Below, piece by piece: positions 52,299 through 60,816 of a stretch of 64,000 nt of DNA. A program made the position numbers and the translations under genes. This stretch comes from Bin87 sp965261925 (GTDB taxonomy: Bacteria; Chloroflexota; Dehalococcoidia; Lucifugimonadales; UBA3495): assembly GCA_965261925.1 (NCBI GenBank), contig OZ253486.1:1364001-1428000 (forward strand). Reading direction: 5' to 3'. The notes under the pieces are model-generated. The model did not search any database. It was not told where the DNA came from and saw only the letters and a program-made list of their open reading frames with translations. The number at the start of each line of letters is the position of its first letter. The first letter of the stretch is position 1.

Positions 52299-54656
52299 CT
52301 ACCCCGCCCGCAGCGTCTGCTCCGTCTCGGCGTGGGCCTTGACGCGCTCCCAGTCGTAGAGCATGGGCGTCATTTGCACTTTGCTCCACATCTTCGACTG
52401 GTCGGAGAAGTGGGGGCTGGCCGGGTGGCCCGAGGCTCCCAGCGGAACCGCCCAAAGCGAGCGGTCCCAGTTCGCCGGGTCGTAGGCATACCGGAACACC
52501 GAGAGCCCGCCCACCGTCGCCAGGTCGCCCGGCGCGTAGGACCCGGCCCAAGGGGTGTCGCCGTCGCCGCCGGTGGCGATCTCCGGTGGGTTCAGTAGTG
52601 CGCCCAACTCCGGCGTCGCCATGGACAGCGGATGCTGCGGCCGCGCACGGTGCACCCGGTCCCACCGCCAGCCGGCGACGTCGGGACCGAGCTTTGCGGT
52701 CAGCGTGCGGACCGCTTCGTGCAACGCAGTGGTTAGCGCGCCCGGCCAGTCCGCGCTATCGGGCAGCAGGTCGGTGTCACCACCGGAGATGGCATCGGTC
52801 ATCAGGTTCTTGAAACGGTTCAGGAATACTCCGCGTCCCCGGTCGGCCGGTTGCCAGCCTATTGCAGCCAGGTCCTCGCCGATGTTGTGCTTCAGCAGCC
52901 GCCACAGCAGGGCGTCGCGCATCGCGCTGTATATCGTCGGCTCCACCGCGTCGGGGTCCATGCTGCCGGACCAGTGCTGCAACTTCGCCAAGGCTGCCGC
53001 GACCACCGCATCATCCGGTGCGGAAACGCCGGCCAGCGCGCTGACGTAGGTCTGAGCCGGCAGTGACACGCGCTCGGCGTGGATGCGACCCATGTCAGCG
53101 GCGGAGGCATGGGGTACGCTGCGCACGCCGTGGGCCACGCGCATGGCCCGGTAGCCGGGGGCGAAATCCATGGAGATGTAGTAGGGGTAGTCCGCACCTA
53201 CCGGCCGGTTATTGGCGGTGACGATGTAACCCTCCGCGGGGTTGATGTTGCGGGGCATCTCCTTGAAGGGGATGCTGCCCTGCCACTCGTGCTCTCCGTC
53301 CCATCCGGGAACCGGCAGGGGCGCGCCGACGTCGCCGGGACGCCGGGGGATTTCGCCCCGGCATTGGTACCCGATGCTGCCGTGCACGTCGGCCATGACG
53401 AAGTTGTTCACCGGGTCAACCCAGCCCGCCATGGCATCCGCCAACTCTTCCACGCCGGTGGCTTCCAGCATGGCGGGCAGGATGTCGGTCCACGGGTCGC
53501 CGCCGTCGCCGGCGGTGTAGCGCAGGGCCAGGCCGTAGCCGGACATCGGGTCGCCGCCTACGACGGAACCGTGGTGCGTTGCCCACGTCCGCAGGTGGAC
53601 GTTATTACCGTCCCGCACCCTGATGACCTCGTCGCGAACGTCGGCGTTGTACCAATCTTCCTGATGTTGGTAGAGCGAAGGGTCGGCGTCGTTGAACAGC
53701 TCGATGTAGAGGTCCTGGTAGTCGGCGGCGGTATGGGTCACGCACCAGGCGACCCAATGGTTGTGCCCGAAGTGTGGGAAGCCGGGCACGCCGGCGAAGG
53801 AGTTGCCGACCACGTCGAAGGTGTCGCAGGCCAGGTGGTTCTGGTAGTAGACGCTGGGGGTGTCCAGGCCACGATGGCTGTCGCCGGCCAGCAGCCCGCG
53901 ACCGGTGGCGGTGCGCTCCGGCCCGATGGCCCATGAGTTGGAGCCGCTGTCCATCTCGCCGATGAGGTTCAGGTTGGCGGCGTGTTCCAGCAGTTGCTCC
54001 AGGCCGAAATCGACCGCGCCGTCATAGTCAGCGCCGGTGGGAATGATGACCGGCTGACCCGGCGGGTAGGATGGGAACAGCGCGGCGGCACGCTCCGGTC
54101 CCAACGCCTTGACGAGCCGCGCCCGCCAGGCTTTTGTCTCGAAGACGCCCATGAAAATGTGCCGCACCTTGTAGATGGCCAGGCTGTGCCACGGCTCCCA
54201 CGGCTCGGGTGCGATGCCGGCGATGGTATATTCAGCCGGCAGCGGCGCGTCGCTGTTGATGAAGGCGTTGACGCCGGCGGCGTAGGACACAAGCATGGCC
54301 TTGGCTCGTGGGCCGGCCGCCTCGCAATCGGCGCGGGCTGCATCCTCCAGCCGGTGCCGGCGCATCTGCATGTCCTGCCCCACGGCGGACTCGCCGGCCG
54401 CCTCGGCCCAGCGGCCCACGGCGCGGAGGCGATCGAACTCCATGGCCCACAGCCGGTCCTGGGCGGTGACGAAACCCTGGGCGAACCAGGCGTCGTGTTC
54501 GCTCACCGCGCGCACGTGCGGGATGCCCCACTGATCGCGCCAGACCCGCACGTCGGCCTTCAGGCCCGGCAGGCGCAGCGTGCCATCCAGGGGAGGGAGC
54601 GCCGCTTTCAGATCGTGGTCAGTGAGGGAGGCGGGATTGGTGGCGATGATCGTCAT
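52299..54656 (-). CDS. Penicillin-acylase family (Ntn hydrolase) protein
   Basis: 785 residues from ATG 54656 (GGAG nine bases upstream). The family precursor is cleaved to give a new N-terminal Ser; here the cleavage site is GSNSWAI in MDSGSNSWAIGPERTATGRG (near residue 245), so the beta chain begins with Ser. Alpha-chain landmarks: VRVWRDQWGIPHVRAVSEHD and QGFVTAQDRLWAMEFDRLRA; beta chain FPHFGHNHWVAWCVTHTA. It should hydrolyse amides or acyl-homoserine lactones or similar. No signal peptide is seen, unlike secreted acylases. Full length. Confidence 0.93.
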   Translation of the reverse strand: MTIIATNPASLTDHDLKAALPPLDGTLRLPGLKADVRVWRDQWGIPHVRAVSEHDAWFAQGFVTAQDRLWAMEFDRLRAVGRWAEAAGESAVGQDMQMRRHRLEDAARADCEAAGPRAKAMLVSYAAGVNAFINSDAPLPAEYTIAGIAPEPWEPWHSLAIYKVRHIFMGVFETKAWRARLVKALGPERAAALFPSYPPGQPVIIPTGADYDGAVDFGLEQLLEHAANLNLIGEMDSGSNSWAIGPERTATGRGLLAGDSHRGLDTPSVYYQNHLACDTFDVVGNSFAGVPGFPHFGHNHWVAWCVTHTAADYQDLYIELFNDADPSLYQHQEDWYNADVRDEVIRVRDGNNVHLRTWATHHGSVVGGDPMSGYGLALRYTAGDGGDPWTDILPAMLEATGVEELADAMAGWVDPVNNFVMADVHGSIGYQCRGEIPRRPGDVGAPLPVPGWDGEHEWQGSIPFKEMPRNINPAEGYIVTANNRPVGADYPYYISMDFAPGYRAMRVAHGVRSVPHASAADMGRIHAERVSLPAQTYVSALAGVSAPDDAVVAAALAKLQHWSGSMDPDAVEPTIYSAMRDALLWRLLKHNIGEDLAAIGWQPADRGRGVFLNRFKNLMTDAISGGDTDLLPDSADWPGALTTALHEAVRTLTAKLGPDVAGWRWDRVHRARPQHPLSMATPELGALLNPPEIATGGDGDTPWAGSYAPGDLATVGGLSVFRYAYDPANWDRSLWAVPLGASGHPASPHFSDQSKMWSKVQMTPMLYDWERVKAHAETEQTLRAG

Positions 54657-54992
54657 GGCGGTCAACTCCAGTATTGGCTGGGGTCATATTACCGCACGAC
54701 GGACCGGCGGGGGAGTTTTGGAGTCTCCTCACGCGTACCACTTTGCCAGGTTTGCAGCCGGGCCCGCTGTCATGGCGGGACCGGCGTGGCGAGGCTATTT
54801 GGGCGTGGTCGGTCAGTATCGGAACGAGATTGCCACGCTGCGCTCGCAATGACATTTGGGGCGCTCGGGATGACAGTTTAGTTGCTCGGGATGACAGTTT
54901 GGTTGCTCACGATGACAATCATGCGGCTCGCATGACAAAGTTGGTGCGCGTATGCCGGTTTCCGATCGATATGTATCGCCGTGGTACGGGGG
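54657..54992. other. Gap with repeat copy 4
   Basis: No gene in 336 bases apart from the dispersed repeat at 54823-54935. Confidence 0.7.
54823..54935. repeat. Dispersed repeat copy 4: core plus four 20-21-bp units
   Basis: Core from 54823 to 54852 (first base A instead of G), followed by three 21-bp units and a 20-bp unit (54853-54935), first unit CATTTGGGGCGCTCGGGATGA. Each unit ends in a variant of the core's GCTCGCAATGA. The sequence of the units is unlike that of the other copies. Confidence 0.92.
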
Positions 54993-55880
54993 TCAGCGGC
55001 GTGGCGACTCCCGTTCGGCCGGCGTTCCCTGCAGCATTTCCCGCACCTCGAGGGCCGAGGGAGTGGCGGGAACCTGACCGGCGGGGCCGGTTTCGGGTCG
55101 GGCCAGCTCGGGCGGTTCGGCGGCGGGTCGGGTCAGCTCGGCGGCGACGGCCGCGATGCGTTCGCGGGCCAAGCGGCAGTATTCGTCGGACAGGTCGATG
55201 CCAACGTACCGGCGCCCTTCCATCAGGGCGGCGATGGCCGTGGTGCCGCTGCCGATGAACGGGTCGAGCACCACCTCGGCAGTGGTGGCAGCTATGGCCC
55301 GTCGGGCCAGTTCGACCGGGAAGGACGCCGGATGCGGATTGCCCCGGTCCTGGCGGATCTGCCACACGTCGCCGACGCCACCAGCCTTGGGCGCGAGGCG
55401 GAACTCCGGGTTGGCGAGCAGGTAGATGACCTCATAGGTGGGCAGAAAATAGCCGGGATTGTGGTTGAACCCGCCGGAGCGTTGCCAGATGATGATCTGG
55501 CGGACGGGCAACCCGTCCATGATGTCGGCGCGATCCTGTAGCAGGCCGCGCTGCACCCGCCACTTGTGATTGTAGAAAATTGCTCCGCCGGGAGTGAGCA
55601 CCCGCAGCATTTCCCGGAGACACTCACGCTGCCACTCGACATAATCGGCGTGGGGCATGCTGTCGCCGTGCTCCGCGTAACCCTGTTGCAGCATCAGGGT
55701 GGCGCGGGACCACTTGCCGCCGTTGCCGTTCTTCATCCCGTTGCCGCTGCTGTTGAGCAGGTTGTAGGGTGGCGAGGTGACCACCAAGTTCACCGACGCC
55801 GACGGCATCCGGCTCATGGCCGAAAGGCAGTCGTCGCAGTGGATCTGATTTAGCCAGGGTTCGATGCTGGTCGGATTCAT
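54993..55880 (-). CDS. Orphan N4-cytosine/N6-adenine DNA methyltransferase, beta class
   Basis: 295 residues. Catalytic motif IV TSPPYNLLNSSG precedes the SAM motif I (DPFIGSGTTAIAALMEGRRY), the order of beta-class enzymes. TSPPY can serve N4-cytosine or N6-adenine methylation. The C-terminal 60 residues are Pro/Glu-rich and probably disordered. No restriction enzyme gene is adjacent, so it looks like an orphan. Target sequence unknown. Confidence 0.92.
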   Translation of the reverse strand: MNPTSIEPWLNQIHCDDCLSAMSRMPSASVNLVVTSPPYNLLNSSGNGMKNGNGGKWSRATLMLQQGYAEHGDSMPHADYVEWQRECLREMLRVLTPGGAIFYNHKWRVQRGLLQDRADIMDGLPVRQIIIWQRSGGFNHNPGYFLPTYEVIYLLANPEFRLAPKAGGVGDVWQIRQDRGNPHPASFPVELARRAIAATTAEVVLDPFIGSGTTAIAALMEGRRYVGIDLSDEYCRLARERIAAVAAELTRPAAEPPELARPETGPAGQVPATPSALEVREMLQGTPAERESPRR

Positions 55881-56028
55881 AGAAGGCGTCTAAAGCACGC
55901 CTATTGAACCCCAAGCAGTGGATTTCGCGCATAGAGAGGCCCCGGCGGGTTTCGGCGTATCTGCCCGGCGGCATGGGGTGTCTTACCCGACAGTCGCCGT
56001 GCGCCCATGCGGTTTCGCGAAACGAAAA

Positions 56029-56048
56029 GGGCGGCGATGAAGCCGCCC
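56029..56048 (-). terminator. Intrinsic terminator of the ComB-like gene
   Basis: Seven-base stem GGGCGGC/GCCGCCC with a six-base loop; on the minus strand it is followed by TTTTCGTTT, about 50 bases past the stop. Confidence 0.8.
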
Positions 56049-56096
56049 AATCCAGGGATGAGATTGGCCGGTTCTCCGCCGGCCGCGTCCCTGGGG

Positions 56097-56801
56097 TCAA
56101 CCCGTGCGTCGTGCCACGAGAAGGCCGTCCTCCCGGGTAACCTTCATGGCAAAGGGATACCGGTCCACCTCCAGGGCCAGGGCCACGTCCCGGGGATGAA
56201 ACTGGGGCTGTGCGTCATCGAAGAACTTCTGCGTTGCGCCGCCGGCCATGATGAGCTTCCGCAACGCCTCGGGGTCCGGGTTGCGGCCCTCGAGGCGATT
56301 GCGGAGATATAGCGCGCAGTGCTCATCCTCGTCCGAACGGTTGAAACCCTGGTCGCCCATGGCCAGGATGGTCACCAACTCCGGTTGCGGGTCCTCCGCC
56401 AGCAGCGCCTGCACGGTGGCGCCGGCCACCACGAAGGAGGTGACGTAGATGGGATCGCAGCCGGCCGCTCCGGCCGCCGCCGTTCCCACGGTGCCGGCGC
56501 GGGTGGACTGGACGACGCTCTTGCCGGCGAAATCAACCGAGGAGGCTTCAAAGGGAGAGTTACCGTGGTCGAACCCGTCGGGTCGCTGACCGTCCACCTC
56601 GCCCATCAGGATGTCGGCGATGGCCGGATTAGTCCGTCGGATTTCCAGCGCTTCCTCCACCTCGGCCACCAGGGTGATGCGCTGCGCGCCCCGGTGGAAC
56701 GCGATGGCGGCGGTGGTGAAGGCGCGGAAGACGTCGATGACCAGGGCGGCGCCGGTGGCCTCGCTGGCGTCGCGGGACAGGCTGCCGATGCGGATGTCCA
56801 T
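56097..56801 (-). CDS. 2-phosphosulfolactate phosphatase-like protein (ComB family)
   Basis: 234 residues. Characteristic segments: LVIDVFRAFTTAAIAFHRGA, GEVDGQRPDGFDHGNSPFEA, VQSTRAGTVGTAAAGAAGCD and LVTILAMGDQGFNRSDEDEH. ComB dephosphorylates 2-phosphosulfolactate in coenzyme M synthesis; bacterial members are known and may act in sulfonate metabolism or on other phosphoesters. A ComDE-like pair is encoded 47 kb away in this window, but no ComA or ComC is seen. Confidence 0.88.
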   Translation of the reverse strand: MDIRIGSLSRDASEATGAALVIDVFRAFTTAAIAFHRGAQRITLVAEVEEALEIRRTNPAIADILMGEVDGQRPDGFDHGNSPFEASSVDFAGKSVVQSTRAGTVGTAAAGAAGCDPIYVTSFVVAGATVQALLAEDPQPELVTILAMGDQGFNRSDEDEHCALYLRNRLEGRNPDPEALRKLIMAGGATQKFFDDAQPQFHPRDVALALEVDRYPFAMKVTREDGLLVARRTG

Positions 56802-56927
56802 GTTTCTTACTCTCTACTTTGCATGGATAGGCAGGATAAACGGGATATTCCGTTCATGATTTATCCGACATCATTTATCTGACATCGACGCCAATCCTGT
56901 TCATCCGGTGCATCCATTCCAACCAGG

Positions 56928-57875
56928 CTATCCGGTCTTGACCAGCTTCTGTAGCGAGCGCACCTCGCGGGGCGGGTCGAGATGCTGGCCGGTGTGGGTC
57001 CACGAGACCTCTCCGACGTAGATGTTGCCCACCGAGTCCAGGCACACGCCGTGGGGCGCGATGAACTGGCCGGGTTCCTCGCCCTCGGGTCCGTCACCGA
57101 CCCGGGCCTGGCGGCGGCCCTCCGTGTCGTAGACACTGACGCGAGGGCCCAGTCCCGAAGCCTGGGAGTTGGGGCCGATGGCCGAGCCCAGCTCACCGAT
57201 GTACACCAGGGCGGCGCTCTGGTCGATGTACAGGCCGCAGGGACGGGACATGTCGTTCCACTGCCCCATGAACCTGCCATCGGGGTTGAACACCTGGACC
57301 CGGTGGTTCTCCCGGTCGGCGAGGTAAACCAGACCGTCGCGGTCGGTGCAGATGTTGTGAGCGATGTTGAACTCGGCCGGGCCGTTGCCGGACTTGCCCC
57401 ACGAGAAGATCAGCCGACCGTCGGGGCTGTACTTGTGGATACGGGCGTTGCCGTAGCCGTCCGACACGTAGAAATCGCCGTTGCGGGGGTCAATGGCCAC
57501 GTGGGTGCAGCGGTTGAACGGGTCGCCCGACATGAACTCCGCGGGATGGCCGCTGGTGCCCAGGGTCAGCAGTATGTCGCCGTCCAGGGTGCACTTGCGG
57601 ACGGTGTGGTCACCGTCATCGGTGAGGAACATCGTGGCGTCGGGGGCCATGGTTACCCCGTGCGCTCGGGGGAACACGCCCTCGCCCCAGGACTGCAGGA
57701 AGTTGCCGTCCTTGTCGAACACGATCATGGGATGTTCGCCGCGATTGAAGGCGTAGACGTTGTCGTCCTCGTCGCAGCCGACGGCGGCCACCTCTCTGAA
57801 AGCGTAGCCGGCCGGCAGCTGACCCCAACCTTCCTGCACCTCGTAGGTGAACTGGCCCTCTCCGATTGTTACCAT
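56928..57875 (-). CDS. NHL-repeat six-bladed beta-propeller protein
   Basis: 315 residues from ATG 57875, AGGAGG upstream; the frame extends upstream to 57947 without a domain. Blades read as NHL repeats: REVAAVGCDEDDNVYAFNRG, GVTMAPDATMFLTDDGDHTV, HVAIDPRNGDFYVSDGYGNA, NICTDRDGLVYLADRENHRV, GVCLDSVGNIYVGEVSWTHT. Related to peptidyl-alpha-hydroxyglycine amidating-lyase propellers; activity unproven. Confidence 0.9.
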   Translation of the reverse strand: MVTIGEGQFTYEVQEGWGQLPAGYAFREVAAVGCDEDDNVYAFNRGEHPMIVFDKDGNFLQSWGEGVFPRAHGVTMAPDATMFLTDDGDHTVRKCTLDGDILLTLGTSGHPAEFMSGDPFNRCTHVAIDPRNGDFYVSDGYGNARIHKYSPDGRLIFSWGKSGNGPAEFNIAHNICTDRDGLVYLADRENHRVQVFNPDGRFMGQWNDMSRPCGLYIDQSAALVYIGELGSAIGPNSQASGLGPRVSVYDTEGRRQARVGDGPEGEEPGQFIAPHGVCLDSVGNIYVGEVSWTHTGQHLDPPREVRSLQKLVKTG

Positions 57876-58024
57876 CGGTGTTCCTCCTATGATAGTGGCG
57901 ACGCTCGCCGGCGTCGTGCACGTGAAGGATTGTAACCCATCCCGCACCGCGCCAACCCGGCCGCTCGGGGCCGATGCTACAATGGGGCATCACCATCCCG
58001 AATCCAACTCAAGGAGACCCTCCA

Positions 58025-58723
58025 ATGGCTGACCCGCGACGAGATTTCGTCAAATACACGTTCTATAAGGTGCAGCCCGAGTGGCGCCGCCTGCCCGTGG
58101 CCGAGCGCGAGGCCGCCAAGGATGAGTTCGCCGCGGTGGCCGGCGAGCACTCCGACCGGGTCGCCCTGAACACCTACACGCTGGTGGGGGCGCGTGGCGA
58201 CACCGATTTCATGCTGTGGGGCGTGTGTCCGGAGCTGGAACCCATCAACGAGATGGCCGCGCGACTCAACGGGACCCGCTTGGGCGGCTACCTGGAGACG
58301 CCGCACTCGTACCTGGGCATGACCCGCCGCTCGCCCTACATTGACAACCACCAGCACGAGGGGCAGGAAGGAACCGGCGACGCGGCGTCCATGCGCATCG
58401 TCGGCCGCCGCTATCTGTTCATGTATCCCTTCTGGAAGACCCACGAGTGGTACCAGCTACCCAAGGAAGACCGCCAGGAACTGATGAATGATCACTTCGT
58501 CATCGGTCACAAGTACCCGCAGGTGAAGATCTCCACGGCCTACTCCTTCGGCCTGGACGACCCGGAGTTCGTGCTGGGCTTCGAGACGGACGAGCCGGGA
58601 ACCTTCCTGGACCTGGTCATGGAACTCCGGGAGTCCAAGGCCCGCCCCTATACCCTCAGGGACACGCCCATCTTCTCCTGCATCAACCGCCCCCTGCGGG
58701 ACTGCCTGGACGACGCGGCGTAG
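58025..58723 (+). CDS. Chlorite dismutase/HemQ family protein
   Basis: 232 residues from ATG 58025 (CAAGGAG upstream). HemQ (coproheme decarboxylase) and chlorite dismutase share the fold. Landmarks: FVKYTFYKVQPEWRRLP, RGDTDFMLWGVCPEL, RYLFMYPFWKTHEWYQLP, and the haem-ligand region MNDHFVIGHKYPQVKI where the His of MxxHxxxG-type motifs falls. The Arg of active chlorite dismutases is not evident, so coproheme decarboxylase or another role is more likely. A -10-like TACAAT is at 57978-57983. Confidence 0.85.
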   Translation: MADPRRDFVKYTFYKVQPEWRRLPVAEREAAKDEFAAVAGEHSDRVALNTYTLVGARGDTDFMLWGVCPELEPINEMAARLNGTRLGGYLETPHSYLGMTRRSPYIDNHQHEGQEGTGDAASMRIVGRRYLFMYPFWKTHEWYQLPKEDRQELMNDHFVIGHKYPQVKISTAYSFGLDDPEFVLGFETDEPGTFLDLVMELRESKARPYTLRDTPIFSCINRPLRDCLDDAA

Positions 58724-58807
58724 TCGTAGCTAGCATAGGCGCGAGTGCGACTACAGTCGCATACACGGGGCGGAGCCTGATCAACCCACATCGGAAGGAT
58801 TGGTGTC

Positions 58808-59488
58808 ATGACGACCACAGCGGCGGTGCAAAACACAGCCCGAGACGAAGGCGGCGAAAATCTTCTGCCGTCTGCCCTGCACGTCAACATACGCGCCGTC
58901 CTGGAGTCCATGTCAGGGAAACTGACCGATGACGAGATCGATCAGTGGTTGGTCGACATGACAAAAGCCAACGAAGGTCGCGGTTTCTATCTGGAACTGA
59001 CCAATGACGGTGAATTGGTAATTAACCCGATGGTAAACATGGACAGCGGATATGCAGAAGGGCAACTCTCCGGGGTTTTGTTCAACTGGGTTGAGGACAA
59101 CGGAGGTATGACCTTTTCCCCGCGAACCATCGTGCGTTTGCCGGATGGGTCTCGCGCTGAACCCGATGCGACCTGGCTGTCTCCCGAACAACTCGATCGC
59201 TTGCGGCCCCAAGGAATGAGCCGTGCCATAACAGAATGCCCCGCTTTCGTCGCCGAGATCATGTCAGGCACCGACCGCCGGCCGCCACTCCAGCTCAAGA
59301 TGGAACGTTACGTCGAAAACGGCGCACTGTTGGGCTGGCTCATCGACCCGTACCGACGCAGGGTTCATGTTTACCGTCACGGAGCTGAACCGGAGGAACT
59401 GGAAGACCCCGAGACGATTCGCGGCGAAAACGTGATGCCAGGCTTCGTATTTGAGGTGCGGCGGCGGATATTTGACGCGCATCCCTGA
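58808..59488 (+). CDS. Uma2-family (DUF820) putative endonuclease
   Basis: 226 residues, GGAAGGA upstream. The N-terminal about 45 residues are a distinct acidic segment. The core shows RAEPDATWLSPEQLDR, CPAFVAEIMSGTDRRP and KMERYVENGALLGWLIDPY, fitting the Uma2 nuclease-like pattern. Transcription probably ends at the terminator at 59519-59554. Cellular role unknown. Confidence 0.9.
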   Translation: MTTTAAVQNTARDEGGENLLPSALHVNIRAVLESMSGKLTDDEIDQWLVDMTKANEGRGFYLELTNDGELVINPMVNMDSGYAEGQLSGVLFNWVEDNGGMTFSPRTIVRLPDGSRAEPDATWLSPEQLDRLRPQGMSRAITECPAFVAEIMSGTDRRPPLQLKMERYVENGALLGWLIDPYRRRVHVYRHGAEPEELEDPETIRGENVMPGFVFEVRRRIFDAHP

Positions 59489-59518
59489 GCACCAAGCTGG
59501 CAGAATGAGACAGAACTG

Positions 59519-59554
59519 ACAAAAGCGCTCCGGCAATCGTCGGAGCGCTTTTGT
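59519..59554. terminator. Strong bidirectional intrinsic terminator
   Basis: 14-bp perfect stem (ACAAAAGCGCTCCG and complement) around an 8-base loop, with A- and T-tracts at both sides, between the convergent Uma2 and nadA genes. Confidence 0.93.
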
Positions 59555-59575
59555 AATCCGTGACGGTTATACCGT

Positions 59576-60784
59576 CTACCGCAGCGCCAGCATCCGTTCC
59601 AGGGCTACGACCGACTCCTGCTGCATTTGGTCGGGGACGGTGATGCGGTTGACGACCTCACCGGCCACGAGGCTTTCCAGCGTCCAGAGCAGGTAGGCCG
59701 GGTGGATCCGGTACATGGTCGAGCACGGGCAGCTCACCGGGTCGAGGCAGAAGACCGTCTTGTCGGGATTGTGCTTGGCCAGCCGGTTTACCAGGCTGAT
59801 CTCGGTGCCCACGGCCCAGGCCGAGCCGGCGGGAGCCTCGTTGATGGTCTTGCGGATGAATTCCGTGGACCCGTCCAGGTCGGCGGCTTCCACGGTCTCT
59901 CGGGGGCACTCGGGGTGAACGAGCACGGTCACGTCGGGGTAACGCTGCCGGGCCGACTCGATCTGCTTGGTGGTGAAGCGCGTGTGGACCGAGCAGTGAC
60001 CCTGCCACAGCACCATTTTAGCGTTGCGCAGTTGCTCCGGCGTGTTGCCGCCCATGGCCTTGAAGGGGTTCCAGACGACCATCTCGTCCAGGGGTATGCC
60101 CAGCTTGAGAGCGGTGTTCCGGCCGAGGTGCTGGTCGGGCAGGAACAGGACGCGGTCCGCCTGGTCGAAGGCCCATTTGAGCACCGCGGTGGCGTTGGAG
60201 GATGTGCAGACCGCGCCGCCGTTGCGCCCGCACAGGGCCTTGATGGCGGCCACGGAGTTCATGTAGGTGACGGGCAGGATGCCGCCGTGATCGCCGAGAA
60301 CGTCCTGCAGATCCTCCCAGCCGTCCTCAACGTCCTGGATGGGCGCCATGTCGGCCATGGAGCAGCCGGCGGTGATGTTGGGCAGGATGATCTGCTGGTG
60401 TTCGCCGGCCAGGATGCAGGCGGTTTCGGCCATGAAGTGGACGCCGCAGAAGATGATGTAGTCCACTTCCGGGCGGGAGGCCGCCTCCTGGCTGAGCAGG
60501 AAGGAGTCGCCCTGGAAGTCGGCGTACTTGATAATCTCCTCGCGCTGGTAATGGTGGCCCAGGATGGTCACGCGGTCGCCCAGGACGCGGCGGGCAGCCG
60601 CGATGCGCTCGTCCAGTTCGGCCGGGGAGCAGGCCAGGTACTCGCCGGGGATTTTCTGCCAGCGAACGTTGATGGCCAATTCCTCGGCCAGCGACTTGGC
60701 GGGCAGTTCGTCTTCCGGTTTGCAGAAGGCGGCGTGCTCAATTTCGGTGAGGGGAATTGTCGGTTGCCTGGTTTGCGTAACCAT
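59576..60784 (-). CDS. nadA: Quinolinate synthase A
   Basis: 402 residues, AGGAGG seven bases before the ATG. Condenses iminoaspartate with dihydroxyacetone phosphate to quinolinate using a 4Fe-4S cluster. Landmarks: ILGHHYQREEIIKYADFQGD, TAGCSMADMAP, LVHPECPRETVEAADLDGST and LDPVSCPCSTMYRIHPA; the three cluster Cys are in the GCSMADMA, CTSSN and PCSTMYR segments or nearby, as in the family. Long form with an N-terminal extension. No nadB or nadC is adjacent. Confidence 0.95.
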   Translation of the reverse strand: MVTQTRQPTIPLTEIEHAAFCKPEDELPAKSLAEELAINVRWQKIPGEYLACSPAELDERIAAARRVLGDRVTILGHHYQREEIIKYADFQGDSFLLSQEAASRPEVDYIIFCGVHFMAETACILAGEHQQIILPNITAGCSMADMAPIQDVEDGWEDLQDVLGDHGGILPVTYMNSVAAIKALCGRNGGAVCTSSNATAVLKWAFDQADRVLFLPDQHLGRNTALKLGIPLDEMVVWNPFKAMGGNTPEQLRNAKMVLWQGHCSVHTRFTTKQIESARQRYPDVTVLVHPECPRETVEAADLDGSTEFIRKTINEAPAGSAWAVGTEISLVNRLAKHNPDKTVFCLDPVSCPCSTMYRIHPAYLLWTLESLVAGEVVNRITVPDQMQQESVVALERMLALR

Positions 60785-60816
60785 AAAAGCCGCCTCCTTA
60801 AACTAAAAAAGCGGTA

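Noticed and set aside
56097..56801. Full coenzyme M biosynthesis pathway
   Set aside because: Only ComB-like and ComDE-like proteins are present; ComA and ComC are missing, so a pathway cannot be claimed.
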